From positions 439,053-503,052 of the forward strand of contig BDSI01000022.1 of assembly GCA_003117195.1 (NCBI GenBank): 64,000 nt of DNA. The letters are read 5' to 3'. Origin of the DNA: Eudorina sp. 2006-703-Eu-15. Lineage: Eukaryota > Chlorophyta > Chlorophyceae > Chlamydomonadales > Volvocaceae. Shown here one piece after another: positions 33,001 through 43,461 of the stretch (position 1 is the stretch's first letter; each line of letters begins with the position of its first letter). The notes below the pieces were generated by a model. It was not told where the DNA came from, searched no databases, and saw nothing but the letters and a program-made list of their open reading frames with translations. The translations under genes and the position numbers were made by a program.

Positions 33001-35958
33001 AAACAGGACAACGCAGCTGCATGTTCGACTGAAGCTTAACGGTAGCTGCCGCGCTGCTCGGACCAGCGCCAGCCGCCGCGTCTGCAAGAGAACCATCACT
33101 TGGTGCACCGCTGTTCAAACAGCTTTGGTGCACCGCTGTTCAAACAGCTATGCGATAGGAAGGGTTTCCACACTGCCCTTGAAACGTAATTGGAAATGTA
33201 AGTACCGCTAGTGAAGCTTTGCTAAAGTGTTGAGTCCAAACTCCCGCGTTATACCCGAAGTATCCCACAAAATGCTGAGATCTTTTACCGTATTGCTACT
33301 TTGTTTCCGCGATTGAAAAGTTCGTGATGGCAGGAAAAGTGGCTTTGAAATTTTTACGTGATTTGAGATATTCGCGACGGACTCGGCAATAATTTGCTGA
33401 TATTGAACATTAATTCGGGACAGGCCACGAACTCGAAGATACGGCACGCGAGATAGCACGACTGGCTGTGCCAATGCCATGGCCGTAATAAGACAGGATC
33501 AATAGCGGCTTTGGCAACGGGAAATCCTTGCTGGAAACAGAGGGGCAAGTCTGTCGGGGGCCCCCGCTCGCCCTCGCTCTCGCCCTCGCTCAGCACCTTT
33601 CGGTGGGCCCGCAGCATTCGGTGACATGCACGATGGTTGGCACGACTAATCGTAGCAGAAAACCCTTTAAAAATTTTTTTCGGGGGGCTGCGCCCCCGAA
33701 CCCCCCCATCTATTTGCATACAATACTCAAAACTCTCTCTCCCCCTTTCCTTTTCCCTTCCCCCTCCCCCTTCTCCCTTCCCCCTCCCCCTTCTCCCTTC
33801 CCCCTCCCCCTTCTCCCTTCCCCCTCCCCCTTCTCCCTTCCCTCCCCCTTTTCCCTTCCACGAATAATCAAAAAGGTTGCCCTGCCGACGTTTCGCTTAC
33901 GGCGGATGCATTGTCTTGCTTCATTGTAATATTAAGTAACATAATTAACAGGCCAAACAACGAAAAAGCTCCAGAATGTGAATTTTGCGGACATGGTTCC
34001 GGAGCTATAAATGTTCGTGACACCCGCGCCCTCTGGCGACGCTGGAAATATTACGTGATACAATTCGTGACGCCCCTACGAATATTTGTATCGCGGAAAC
34101 AAAGTAGCAATACGGTACTGCAAAACAAAGAACGTCCACACGTACTCAAACGCTTATGCAATGCGGTCGGCAACTCCAGAGATCTTGTTGTCGTGCTGCA
34201 AAAGGGTTCGCAGTATGTTCGTAGCAGCCATTAGAAGGATTCGCAGTATGTTCATAGCAGCCATTAGAAGGATTCGCAGTATGTTCGTAGCAGGCGGCAC
34301 ACATACATGTTGTGAGCCCAACGTTTCGAGCCCAACGCAGAACCGCGCCCCGCAGCCCCCCAGCTAGCCCCACTCTGCTGCCGGTCCCCAACAAACCGCA
34401 TGTTGATCCCCTTGTGGAAATGCTCACCAGCAGTCGCAGGCAGCGAGCCTGAAGGGGGAAGAAAGCAAAACGGAATCAAGTGAGACTGCAGCCTGAAGGT
34501 CAGCCTTAAGGACAACCACCCTAATTCACATAGAGGATAAGACATCGGTTGGTCGGGCAACTAGTCGCCATTGCAACCCGCGCAGCTGTGCCCACAGCGG
34601 CAGAGGTAGGTCCCAGCGATGGTCTGCGCATCTGCGCTCTTCACGGTAGCTCAGTACGTCCGAGCTGCTATTTTTGCTCCGCGATAACCAGGTAAAGCAC
34701 CTCGTGGTTGAAAGCCCCTGACCCTGGCGTAAATTGAAGTCTAAGCAAAGTTTGCGCACCTTGCCGCCAGGCCGCCTGGTTGTTGGGCAGCACCTTCATC
34801 AGTGTGACCTCCAGCGCGTCCATGACGGTGGCCTTCATGGCGGCCGCTTGCCCCTCCAGCGCCTTCTTGACAGTGGCCGCCAGCGCCTCCGGCGTCGACC
34901 CGGTGATCGGCGGTGCGGCGATCGGCGGCTGTGCGGTGATCGGCGGCTGCGCATCAGTCGTCGCGGCGGAGGCTGCTGCATGCACGGCAATTGGACAAGA
35001 TAAGCAAGGTGGCCGCTGCTCCCACACAACATCATGTTGAGGTCATCCCTGCCCTCGGGTCTGACAGCAGGCTGCTAAGCAACAACTGCGCTTAGCTCCG
35101 TCACGAAGCTGACGAATTCCAATACATCCAACATCCAAGCGTTTACAAAATGCATCGCCACTAAAAGGGTTCGCAGTATGTTCGTAGCAGCCATTAGAAG
35201 GATTCGCAGTATGTTCGTAGCAGGCGGCACACATACATGTTGTGAGCCCAACGTTTCGAGCCCAACGTGGAACCGCGCCCCGCAGCCCCCCAGCTAGCCC
35301 CACTCTGCTGCCGGTCCCCAACAAACCGCATGTTGATCCCCTTGTGGAAATGCTCACCAGCAGTCGCAGGCAGCGAGCCTGAAGGGGGAAGAAAGCAAAA
35401 CGGAATCAAGTGAGCTGCAGCCACAAGATCGCGGGCACACAACTACCCTAATTCGCGTAGAGGAAAGACATCGGTTGGTCGGGCAACTAGTCGCCATTGC
35501 GACCCGCGCAGCTGTGCCCACAGCGGCAGAGGTAGTTCCCAGCGATGGTCTGCGCAGCGGCACTCTTTGCGGTAGCTCAGTTGCGTACGTATTGAACCGC
35601 CTCAGGTTGTTTGAGCTGCTGTTTTAGCCTAGGTCAAGTCTCCGATCATCACCTCGTGATTAAAAGCCCCCAACCCTGGCGTGATTCAAAGTCTAAGCGA
35701 AATTTGCGCACCTTGCAGCGCTCGGATGATGTCAATAGCGCTAGACGGCAGCCCAGCCTCTCGGAGGCCCTCGCGGCTGGCAAACCGCAGGGAGGTCTCG
35801 TTGCAGTAGCCATTGTCCCACAACATGTCCAGATAAGCATCTTGAAGCTCCCGGACAGCAGCATGGAGTTCCGGGACAGCAGCACGGGCTAAAAGGGCTT
35901 GACGCATGCTCTGCCGCTGCTGCTCCAGCTGCTGCTCACGCTGCTGCGCCTGGTCCAT
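30092..35958 (-). CDS. Crinkler-like atypical protein kinase with SAM-like N-terminus
   Basis: Complement of 30092..30432, 30687..30965, 31063..31262, 31388..31410, 31559..31761, 31874..32075, 32170..32366, 34760..34975 and 35712..35958; 635 residues, phases all agree. Residues 1-35 are a Gln/Glu-rich coiled coil; 36-82 resemble a SAM-like fold (ELQDAYLDMLWDNGYCNETS). A Pro-rich stretch with helix follows. The module RPDFLCWVGGALLFKGEEKA, then a helix and LAYAAAGHHLQ, is characteristic of Crinkler/CRN-type kinases of algae, amoebae and oomycetes. Kinase landmarks: YIRKKI (about 430), Glu in FEVLTEL, catalytic loop HRDVRWPN (526-533) and DVE (547-549) in place of DFG. These support an active but atypical kinase. 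ATG 35958 directly follows an acceptor-like CCACCCAG, so an upstream exon is possible. The 2.4-kb intron 32367-34759 could hide exons; a signal-peptide-like ORF (MQLRCPVLAFLLAL, near 33020) was left out. Confidence 0.78.
33100..33149. repeat. 25-bp tandem duplication
   Basis: TGGTGCACCGCTGTTCAAAC followed by AGCT occurs twice in a row in the large intron of the kinase gene. Confidence 0.9.
33286..34117. repeat. 28-bp inverted repeat bounding an 832-bp intron segment
   Basis: The left arm 33286-33313 begins TACCGTATTGCTACTTTG and the right arm 34090-34117 is its exact reverse complement. The segment contains a GC palindrome (TCGGGGGGCTGCGCCCCCGA, near 33680) after an A/T run, and a C-rich minisatellite. 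It may be a non-autonomous element in the large kinase-gene intron. No ORF with known motifs is inside. Confidence 0.7.
33761..33840. repeat. 20-bp C-rich minisatellite, 4 units
   Basis: Four exact units CCCCTCCCCCTTCTCCCTTC, flanked by degenerate units to about 33740 and 33858, between the arms of the 28-bp inverted repeat. Confidence 0.95.
34200..34759 (-). repeat. paralogous intron segment, copy A
   Basis: This 560-bp segment is the donor-proximal part of kinase intron 2. It aligns nearly throughout with 35163-35711, the donor-proximal part of intron 1. It contains three 33-bp units beginning TTCGCAGTATGTTCGTAGCA (34207-34290); copy B has two. The flanking exons are not similar. Confidence 0.85.
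35163..35711 (-). repeat. paralogous intron segment, copy B
   Basis: Donor-proximal part of intron 1 of the kinase gene; similar to 34200-34759, with identity highest over the first 250 bp on the plus strand and lower near the exons. Shared landmarks include ACATCGGTTGGTCGGGCAAC and CAGCTGTGCCCACAGCGGCA. Confidence 0.85.
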
Positions 35959-36783
35959 CTGGGTGGAGTGCGTTGAGGAAAGATGGATCTACGCCACCCG
36001 AACAGCGGAAAGCAAGGGCTCAAGACGTCGGGGCCTCCGGGCTTTCAAGCTTTGGAGCCTTGATGCAATATCTTGGGGTGTGCGAAAAAAGTGTAACTTT
36101 TGGATGTTAGACTGTTTGGCTACGAAAAGTACGCATGTATTTGGGGAGGTCCGCGCGAGCCTACCCTGGACTCATACGGCGGACCGTGAGGAGCGCAATT
36201 CTGCAAACTAGTCTTATGGCGATTTCATTTGCAGTGTCCATTTTGGGGAGCCAATGCTTGAATTGGACAGTCCGCGAAACATGAGACTTACGCGTATCCC
36301 GACATGCCCACCCCCAACAGTGGTCGTTCCTGGAACGGCGTTGTCCCGGAACCAGGAGAGTTCTGTTCCCAGGGCCGTTTTGCATTCCAGCACCACAGCT
36401 TCGCGTTACAACCTAATTCATCACGGGATCGAAACCACAGAACCAAGTACACACAACATGCACATTCTGGCTAGCTCCACAATGGCAGCCTCATCAGGCA
36501 TCTAAAAGACAACAAGGCTGGCTGCGTGGGTGTACAGCGCATGCCTGGAGACGTAGGCGAGCGCGTTGACCTAGTCGCAGCACGCGAGGTGCGTTCTGCG
36601 CTCGGACCGCAGATCCCCCTGGTCATCAAGAATAACAATGGGTCCATGGGTCCTTTCCCGGGCTCCATCGGATCTATGCGCGAGCGGCGTCAGTGCAGTT
36701 CTGTTATCACCCACCGTTTCCTCTCTGTTCCGCCCACCCCTCACCTATCCGCCTTCCGGCTACCCGGCTGTCCGGCCCCGCAG
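35959..36783. other. gap between the kinase gene and the SET pseudogene
   Basis: Contains the 5' flank of the kinase gene and sequence upstream of the SET-domain exon. A plus-strand frame 36526-36783 is open into the SET exon but shows no SET N-terminal motifs and an acceptor (CCCCGCAG) separates them. Nothing else is supported. Confidence 0.5.
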
Positions 36784-36944
36784 GAGGCCACTCTGAGCCC
36801 CCTGCTATGGCATGACTCGGAGGTGGAGGAGCTGCTGGCGGGGTCCCCCGTGCTGGCGGAGGTCAGGGCGAGGCGGCAGGCGCTGGCGGCGCAGTGGGCC
36901 GCCCTGGAGCCGTGACTGAGGGCGGACCCGGGGCGCTTCGACCC

Positions 36945-37075
36945 AGGTGGGGGTGGGTATGGGGTGGGGGTGAGGATTGGGTGGTCGGGGGTGGGAGTGG
37001 GTTTGGGAATGGGAGTGAGGGTGGGGGTGTGAATGGGGGTGGGGGTGGGAACTGCCGAATGGTGGGCTGTGGGGG
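36945..37075. repeat. G-rich imperfect repeat (GGGGTGGG/GGGAATGG)n
   Basis: Imperfect G-rich units at the beginning of the long intron of the SET pseudogene; G-quadruplex potential. Confidence 0.8.
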
Positions 37076-37142
37076 GTGGGGCTGGAGGCGGGCGATCGGA
37101 CACGTGTATGTTAAAGAGAGAAACGTGTGTGTGTGTGTGTGT

Positions 37143-37200
37143 GAAATAAAACTAAGCCGCGAGAAGCGACGTCCAGCGTAATACGGAAATTGAGGACACC
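37143..37200 (-). repeat. dispersed 80-nt repeat, copy 3 (degenerate)
   Basis: Inverted relative to copy 1: AAGCCGCGAGAAGCGACGTC followed by CAGCGTAATACGGAAAT, next to a GT run (37120-37141). Confidence 0.65.
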
Positions 37201-38329
37201 GAAACCTGCCAGAATTACCGAATAACTGTGATGGAAGTGACCGGTGATGGCATCATTGGCGTAGATTGAGCCGCCGGATGTAGCATCCGTGAGCGACAGT
37301 TGACTGACGCGTCGTCTACCAATGACTAGTTGAACCAACCTATGGAATCTATCCTAATGCAACAAAGTAGGGGTTGGGTGTGACCACAGTGCGCGCAATG
37401 CCCACTGCAAGCATCGTGCCCAGCACTACCGGCGCAGGGCCGTACTGACCTGAAGGCAGGAACGAGGGAAGCCAGGCGTTGCAGCACAGCGTTAGTAGTT
37501 GGCGGGTTCGGCCAAGGTGACATGTGTAATGGGTGGCAAGACAGGGACACACGTGCTCGCGACGGGCTTACAGTAAGTAAGTCAGCTAATAGACATGAAG
37601 TAATGTTTGGGAAAGGAAACAGCAGGGCTGATATACGCGATCGGAGTGCTAAGGATGTACGAGCAACGGCAAGGTAACGGATCGGGGGCGTATTGCTACG
37701 AACCATGCCGCTGGCCGCGATGCATAGGAAGTCGCACATGTAACCGACGTGCGGACTCACAGGGTGCTCCCCACTCCGTCGGATGCCCAGGCGCGCACGT
37801 GCATGAGGCGCGCCGGGGATACGGATATGGGTTAGGTGGGCGAGGCAGGCATTGGGGACGACGGGTGGATTGGGGGGGGGCGATTTAAAGCAGGGGAAAG
37901 GTAGGCGTGCCAGGCAGGCACGGGCGGGGCAGGCTGGAGTTGGGCAGGCGTGTGGGCCGAGGGGAGTGGAACAGGGGATGATGGGCAGGGGAGATGAGGC
38001 CCGGCGGACGGTGTTAGAGTGGGAGCATAAGTTTGCCACGTGGGTAACGCGTTGAGCGTCATTTACCGCCGCCGGGGACGACGGACCAGAGGGGGCGCGC
38101 GCCGTACGCGGGGCGTGCACGATGCATGTGCGGCGGTGCGAGTTGTAGACAACAACGACGATGGTGTCGGAGCCGCAGCCACTGGCGGGAACAGACAGCG
38201 ATGAAGTCGTCAACACTGCAGGGGACGTTGCACTGATGACGACGCAGACGTAGACCTTGACGTAGCACTGAAGACGTAGACATAGCACTGGTGAATACAC
38301 AAACGCAGACGTAAATTACTTAGCCTAGA

Positions 38330-38440
38330 AGGAGGCAGGATCCGGACGGACGGGCAAAGAGTGCTGGCTCCATGCTGCGCTTTGGCACAGTTCGTCCCAC
38401 GTGTGGAGCAGGCGGTCCAGGGAGAAGTCCAGGGTGTGTG
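38330..38440 (-). other. coding-like minus-strand fragment
   Basis: Within the long intron of the SET pseudogene the minus strand reads LDFSLDRLLHTWDELCQSAA with GC-rich third positions, then a stop after about 35 codons. It looks like an exon fragment but no partner exon or family was recognised. Confidence 0.25.
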
Positions 38441-40702
38441 TGTTGCTTAGGCAGGCAGCAGAGCAGGAGTGTGTGACATCCAGGGTAATCCAGGGTGTGT
38501 GTGGGGCGGGGGGTGGGTGGGTGGGTGTGGGTGTGCGACGAGGCTTCGGCCCTTCGTCCGTGCGCCTTCCGTGTCTTTCCCCTGATTCATCCGGGGAGGC
38601 GGGTCAGGGCCTGGGGCCCGCGGGAGGAGGCGGCAGCAACCACGATGTCCCGGCGGCGTAAGTGCGCCACTGTTGGAGCCATTGGGATACCGTACACGAT
38701 CCCCTCAGTCCCCGCCCCGCCAGGTTCGCGCCCCGCATTCTCCTCATCGAATCTCACTCCCCAGCGGGCATGGAACTACCCTCGTATGGGTCTGTTGTTC
38801 CAACTCCCAATGCACCTATCCACTTTTCAATGCATGCTACCGGCCCCTCGCGGACACCCTCACCCTCCGCCCCCACACACACTCACCGTGCCCTTTAGGT
38901 CGGTATCAATGAATATCAATTCGGTTCGGGTACCGCTGGGTCTTGTTTTGCTCTGCAACTTTTGTCGGTGGTGGCGCGGCTGCCTTGTTGCTGTTTTCGT
39001 GTTTTCCAGTTCGCAGGATGATGATAAGTATAGATATATAGATATTGGTGCTAGGTTTGGGTCTGGTGGGTCTCTTATCTAAACAGTCACCGTTACTGAA
39101 CACATGCAAACCCCTAACCTCCGCCCCTCCCCCCTGCCCCCCGTAGCCGTGTTCACGGAGCAGTCCTTCGCCCGGTCGTCCAGTGTGGTTCCGGCCGCCT
39201 CCTGCTTCCTGCCCTCCGCCCAACTGCTTCGCGCTGCTGCTGCTGGCCTCCGCCATGGGCCGCGCCGGCAACGGCTGCGACCTGGACTTTGACGCGGAGC
39301 TGAACGCGGTGGTGGTCACCGCCACGCAGCCGTACAGGTACGTACAACATATACGGCATCGTACGCTGGGGGACGAGGCCTCTGTGACTGTGCATGTGAC
39401 CGTGCATGCCGCGTTCGGCTGTGTGTTTTATTTACCTGCAGGGGATGCCGTACCAGCATGTTCTGGTTCTGTGTGGGGAGCGCGCGCTGTGGCGGGGGCG
39501 GGGGAAGGGGAGAGGGGCCCAAGCCCTGGCTGTCGGAGAGGCCGCCCTACATCCCCAGCGGCCGTCGCCCTCCCCCACCTTACCCCGCCACCCCCACCTT
39601 CCAACTATCGTCGCCCACACTCGCCTTTCCCTCCCCTATACACTAAGCTCTGTTGACTTCAATCCGGATCTCAACACTGGTACTCAAACCGGATCTGAGC
39701 TCTGGCACTCAGATCTCGCGGTCAGCGCGGCCAACGATGTCTCGCCAATCCACTTGACCCCCTCCATCCCTCCATTGCCCTTCGGAACCCGGACCTTTGC
39801 TCTTGCAGTAGCGCAGCCCACCCATGTCTTATCCCGCGGCCCCGGCCCCGGCACCCGACCTCCCTCAGGTCTGGCTCGGAGCTGCACAGCCGCCCGAACG
39901 GCAAGCTGCTCCTGGCCACCGGCGGCCTGCAGCACAGCAACATGAGCGACTCGGTGGGAGGTGGTGGATGGTTTGTGCAACTTATTTCTTACGGCAGCCG
40001 CATGGGCGGCGGGGGCAGCGCGCCCACGTTTGGGTCTTCGGCTCGTCGAGTGTTGCGTGGCCGCATCATCGGGGCCCGCGGCGTCCCGCTGGGTGACGAG
40101 CTGCCGTATTGCGGCCAGGCGGCTGAGCTGCTGGCCGGTCCGGGGTGGGGCCAGTGGGGCATCGTCAGTCCGTTGTCGGCCAAGGGCTTCTTGGAGGAAC
40201 AGACGGACGAGCTTGGATTCGTGGATATGGATTAGGGTTGTCGTGGATTGTGGCAGCTGCTGCGCTGTCGTGGTCAGTGGCGAGGACATTGTCGACAATG
40301 TGAATGCAAGCCCGGTTTCCTTTTGAGACAGGGTAGGGCAAAAGCGCCACTGCACGGTTGCACAAGCATTTGACGTTCTTGTGTTACAAGCTTCAAGCCT
40401 GTACCGTCCAGACGAGTCAAGAGGCTCATCAACCGCCGAACTGGAAACAAGAACTGGCCTCTGGCCAAATGGGCAAAGTTATTGGGCAAAGTATGATAGT
40501 TGCACGTTTCACTTTAACCAAAGTACGTTCATGGTTGTTGTCCAAACTGACGGTTAGGGTAAGCGATGCAACTTTTTGATGCAAATTTCGCAAATTGGCC
40601 CGGGTTTTCATAAAAGAAAATGACGAGCCGCTGAACAATTTGTGCATCTAAGGAAATCTTTCTTTAACACGGCGCGACGTCTGAGTTTTCAGCCCTGAAA
40701 AC

Positions 40703-41124
40703 ATGTCCCAACTCGCATTCCAGCCGCTATATCCCCAAGAGAAAGACCACCAGCTGACGACTGTTTGTGTGACGGGGCTGACAGGATACATGGCCGGTGA
40801 TCGCGCCAACGTGGTGCCTGCGACGCGTATGACTTTCGGGCTTGAGCCTTGTATTAGCGAAGGGAAAACAGTGGACTCACCTGTAGGAGCAGTTAACGTC
40901 TGTGTCAATACGCACGCTTTCCGAGTTTTTAGGAACAATCACATACGCAAACCGCCCCGCATCGCGCCCTTTTCGCACAGGCCCCGTCGTGGCCCGGCTG
41001 TTGGAGACAGGCCACACCGTCCACGGCACCTGTCGCGCACCCGATAAGCAGGAGACGGTCGCGCACCTGCTCACCTTGCCAGGCGCCTCAAGCTTTTCAA
41101 AGCGGACCTGCTGCTGCCTGATGG
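40703..41124 (+). pseudogene. NAD(P)-dependent epimerase/dihydroflavonol-reductase-like, truncated
   Basis: Exons 40703..40796 and 40981..41124. Exon 1 ends in a Rossmann dinucleotide motif, TTVCVTGLTGYMAG (family TGxxGxxxG). Exon 2 continues in phase as PVVARLLETGHTVHGTCRAP, the usual first helix and second strand. The expected RLKLFKADLLLPDG is present but in a different frame from the preceding LLTLPGA, so a one-base indel lies near 41085. None of the later exons (catalytic Tyr-x3-Lys, C-terminal domain) was found downstream. I read it as a 5' fragment that is no longer functional. Confidence 0.6.
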
Positions 41125-43461
41125 GTGAGCGGAGCCTCCCCCGGGCCCTCCGTAGGTCCTTAGAAGGTGCCGGGGAGACGCCCTGAAGGGGGTGATGGTC
41201 TGATGGAAGCGTCAACTCCCGGCGGCAGCGCAGCACCCTTCATGTTGGGTTGTTGGGCCGGGCTGGCAGCTTGGCTGGTCCCTCAGTCCACCTCACCCCC
41301 TCCGCCCGCGGACCTGCGCGGTGCTGCATCCGTGGGGGGCCCCCTCAGCAGTCCCCGGGGGCTGTCACCACGCGTCCCTGCCTACAAATCCCTCCTTCCG
41401 CGATTCTCTCCAGTAGCCGCGCCACCACCATAGTAACCTGTTTGCTTTCATCCTGTTTGCTTTCACCTTGTTTAGTTACTGTATTTTGTCTTGCTCCCTT
41501 CCGCTTTGCCTCACAACTTGCTTCCTTCCGCGTTCCCGCATGATGGACGACCGACGATGCTTCCGTGGGGACCGTCACCATATATTCGTCATACATTTTA
41601 CAGGTCGGTAACCAATCCGTTTGCGTGCGTCGTGCGTCTCCGTATTTAGTATTTGCGGTATGATTTGCCTTGCGGTGGTGGCGCGGCTGCCTTGTCCGCG
41701 CGCCTTCATATGGTAAGTTTTTCCTCGCATTTCTGTGGTAAGTATATTGCCACCTGGGATCGGGCGGGCGGGCGGGTTGCAATTCTAAACACACAGCACA
41801 GTTGACAGGAGAGAAGACTTCCCACCCACAGCACCTGATGGTTTCATTGAGGCCGGAACCATTTGTGTCAGTTTCTTTATTTGTATAGGGGATTGCTTTC
41901 ATTTGAGGATTCACGGGGAGCAGGCATGTAATGAAAGACCACTGGGGGGCCACTGTTAGGGGGATGGGGACACGTCGGGCTTCGACTAGCAGCGGTCGCA
42001 CTCGTCGGGCTTCGACTAGCAGCTTCTGACCATTGAGAGCCACGGCTCTAGACTACGCTGTCGTTTTGGTTGCTTTGAATGAATCAACGGTGATCCGCAA
42101 GTACCACGCCCGCCAAGCATCATGGGGGCAGCCCTGCCTATTGCTTTTACATGCTATAAGTGGTAATGCGGCAAAGCGGTGTATGTTGCATGGTGCAAGT
42201 TTGTCGTACGGGAAAGCAGAAAGCATGATTTGGCTGACGCCATAGCTTTTTGAACTTGTCTTGCATGGATAATTGTTATAAGTATGCCTCGAATAGGTTG
42301 TTAGTCGTTTGTCATAGGCGCACAACCACTCGGACTTCCACAAGACGATTCTTGCAATGGCGCTGTTCAACCCATAAAACTACAATGGGAATCAGTCAGG
42401 GTCTAAGCAGCAGGCGGTTACTTCTTGCTTTTAGCGGATAGTCGGCTGGCAGGTTTGGTCCAGTTCCAAGGATAGAAGTATGTTGCTAGAACCCATGAGC
42501 TAGACGAAGCCTTGCCACCGGGTGGAGTATTATGCGGGGCTTGATTGACTACGTGACGGAAGGCGCGGGATCACCTATTCATAACGTTGCAGGTGAGGTG
42601 CTCACTCAGCCAGGGGTCTGTTCCTGCGTCCCCAATCCTGATGCCGTTTCCAAGCTCCCACCCACCCCGGACTAAATTTAACCTGCAGTCGTTCGCATGC
42701 AACGTGCAGTAAACGTTCTCCGCCCGTGGGAACAATTTCCACCCGTACCCATGCCCTGCAACCTTCCCTCCGTGCCTGGGTCGCGCCGTAGAGCTCCGCG
42801 CCTTGCATGTGAGACGGAGGTTGGGGACCTGTGTCAAGCTCTACGCGGATGAGCGGGCGGGTCGGGTGGCGACTCGCTGTTACTCACATGCAGGCAATCA
42901 CCACCGCCCCAGAACCCGTATGGACTGGGTAACAGTGAGAGTGCAGGTGTCCAGGCACTCGTGTGCATATGGCGGCGATGGAGGAGGTGCAGCAGGGGCT
43001 GTCGGTGGTTGGCCCAAGGACGGGTGGGTGCACGGTGCTGCCGGCGGAGCGCATGATTGTGGGTCCGAACTCCAGAGGTTACCAGGAATCCCGGAGTCGT
43101 TTGATATCCCATTCTGCCACATGCAACCGTCCGAGCTTCAGACGTGCATGGCGTGTCGAGCCTGGCCGCTGCAGCAGCGGTTAGCTGTGCACGCTGGGAT
43201 GATGGAGAGACATACCAGGTGTTTTTCAACACCTTCACTCCATGGCAGGGCGTCAGGAGGGTTTGAACGAACCGCAGTGTTCCTCTGTTGATTACAAATA
43301 ACGCGCCATATGGACTACGTTGTAGCACAAGTAACATCACAGCCTCAGGAGCCCACGATGATGACAGCGAAAGCTTGTTTGTCGTAACATAATGACAAAG
43401 CCTGCTCCAACCCCTGCGCCTCCTCCCGCCTCCTCCCGCCTCCCCTCCCACCCCTGCCTCA
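41125..43461. other. region without an assignable gene
   Basis: Contains small tandem repeats (CCTGTTTGCTTTCA twice near 41440; CGTCGGGCTTCGACTAGCAG twice near 41972 and 42003), one copy of the TTCTAAACACAC dispersed motif at 41772-41796 and an unremarkable mix of short ORFs. Confidence 0.5.
41758..41796 (+). repeat. GGTTGCAWTTCTAAACACAC dispersed motif copy
   Basis: GATCGGGCGGGCGGGCGGG followed by TTGCAATTCTAAACACACAG; matches 8295-8330 and 46371-46411. Confidence 0.75.

Larger units (their letters stand above)
36784..39953 (+). pseudogene. SET-domain lysine methyltransferase (Rubisco LSMT/SETD-like), decayed fragment
   Basis: Three exons keep consistent splice phases: 36784..36946, 39147..39337 and 39869..39953. 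Exon 1 carries the SET-family stretch LSPLLWHDSEVEELLAGSP. An in-frame TGA (36913-36915) follows, and homology resumes behind it (LRADPGRFDP, as in the family's linker to the next helix). Exon 2 starts AVFTEQSFARSS and must shift frame near 39225-39233 (LPSAQ to FALLLLAS) to reach GCDLDFDAELNAVVV. It is exactly one base longer than the flanking phases allow, which confirms the frameshift. Exon 3 has RPNGKLLLATGGLQHSN, the family's C-terminal SET segment. The catalytic N-terminal SET half and the substrate-binding C-terminal domain were not found. A non-functional relic is the best reading. Confidence 0.68.

Noticed and set aside
32771..33133. Minus-strand ORF with a signal-peptide-like start (MQLRCPVLAFLLAL) as first exon of the kinase gene
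   Set aside because: It lies inside the intron between two exons whose phases already match; including it has no splice support.
33761..33840. Regular 20-bp repeats as a possible CRISPR-like array
   Set aside because: Units are contiguous with no unique spacers; it is a minisatellite in a eukaryotic intron.
36913..36915. TGA in the SET exon read as selenocysteine
   Set aside because: SET-domain methyltransferases are not selenoproteins and the next exon has an independent frameshift, so a pseudogene is simpler.
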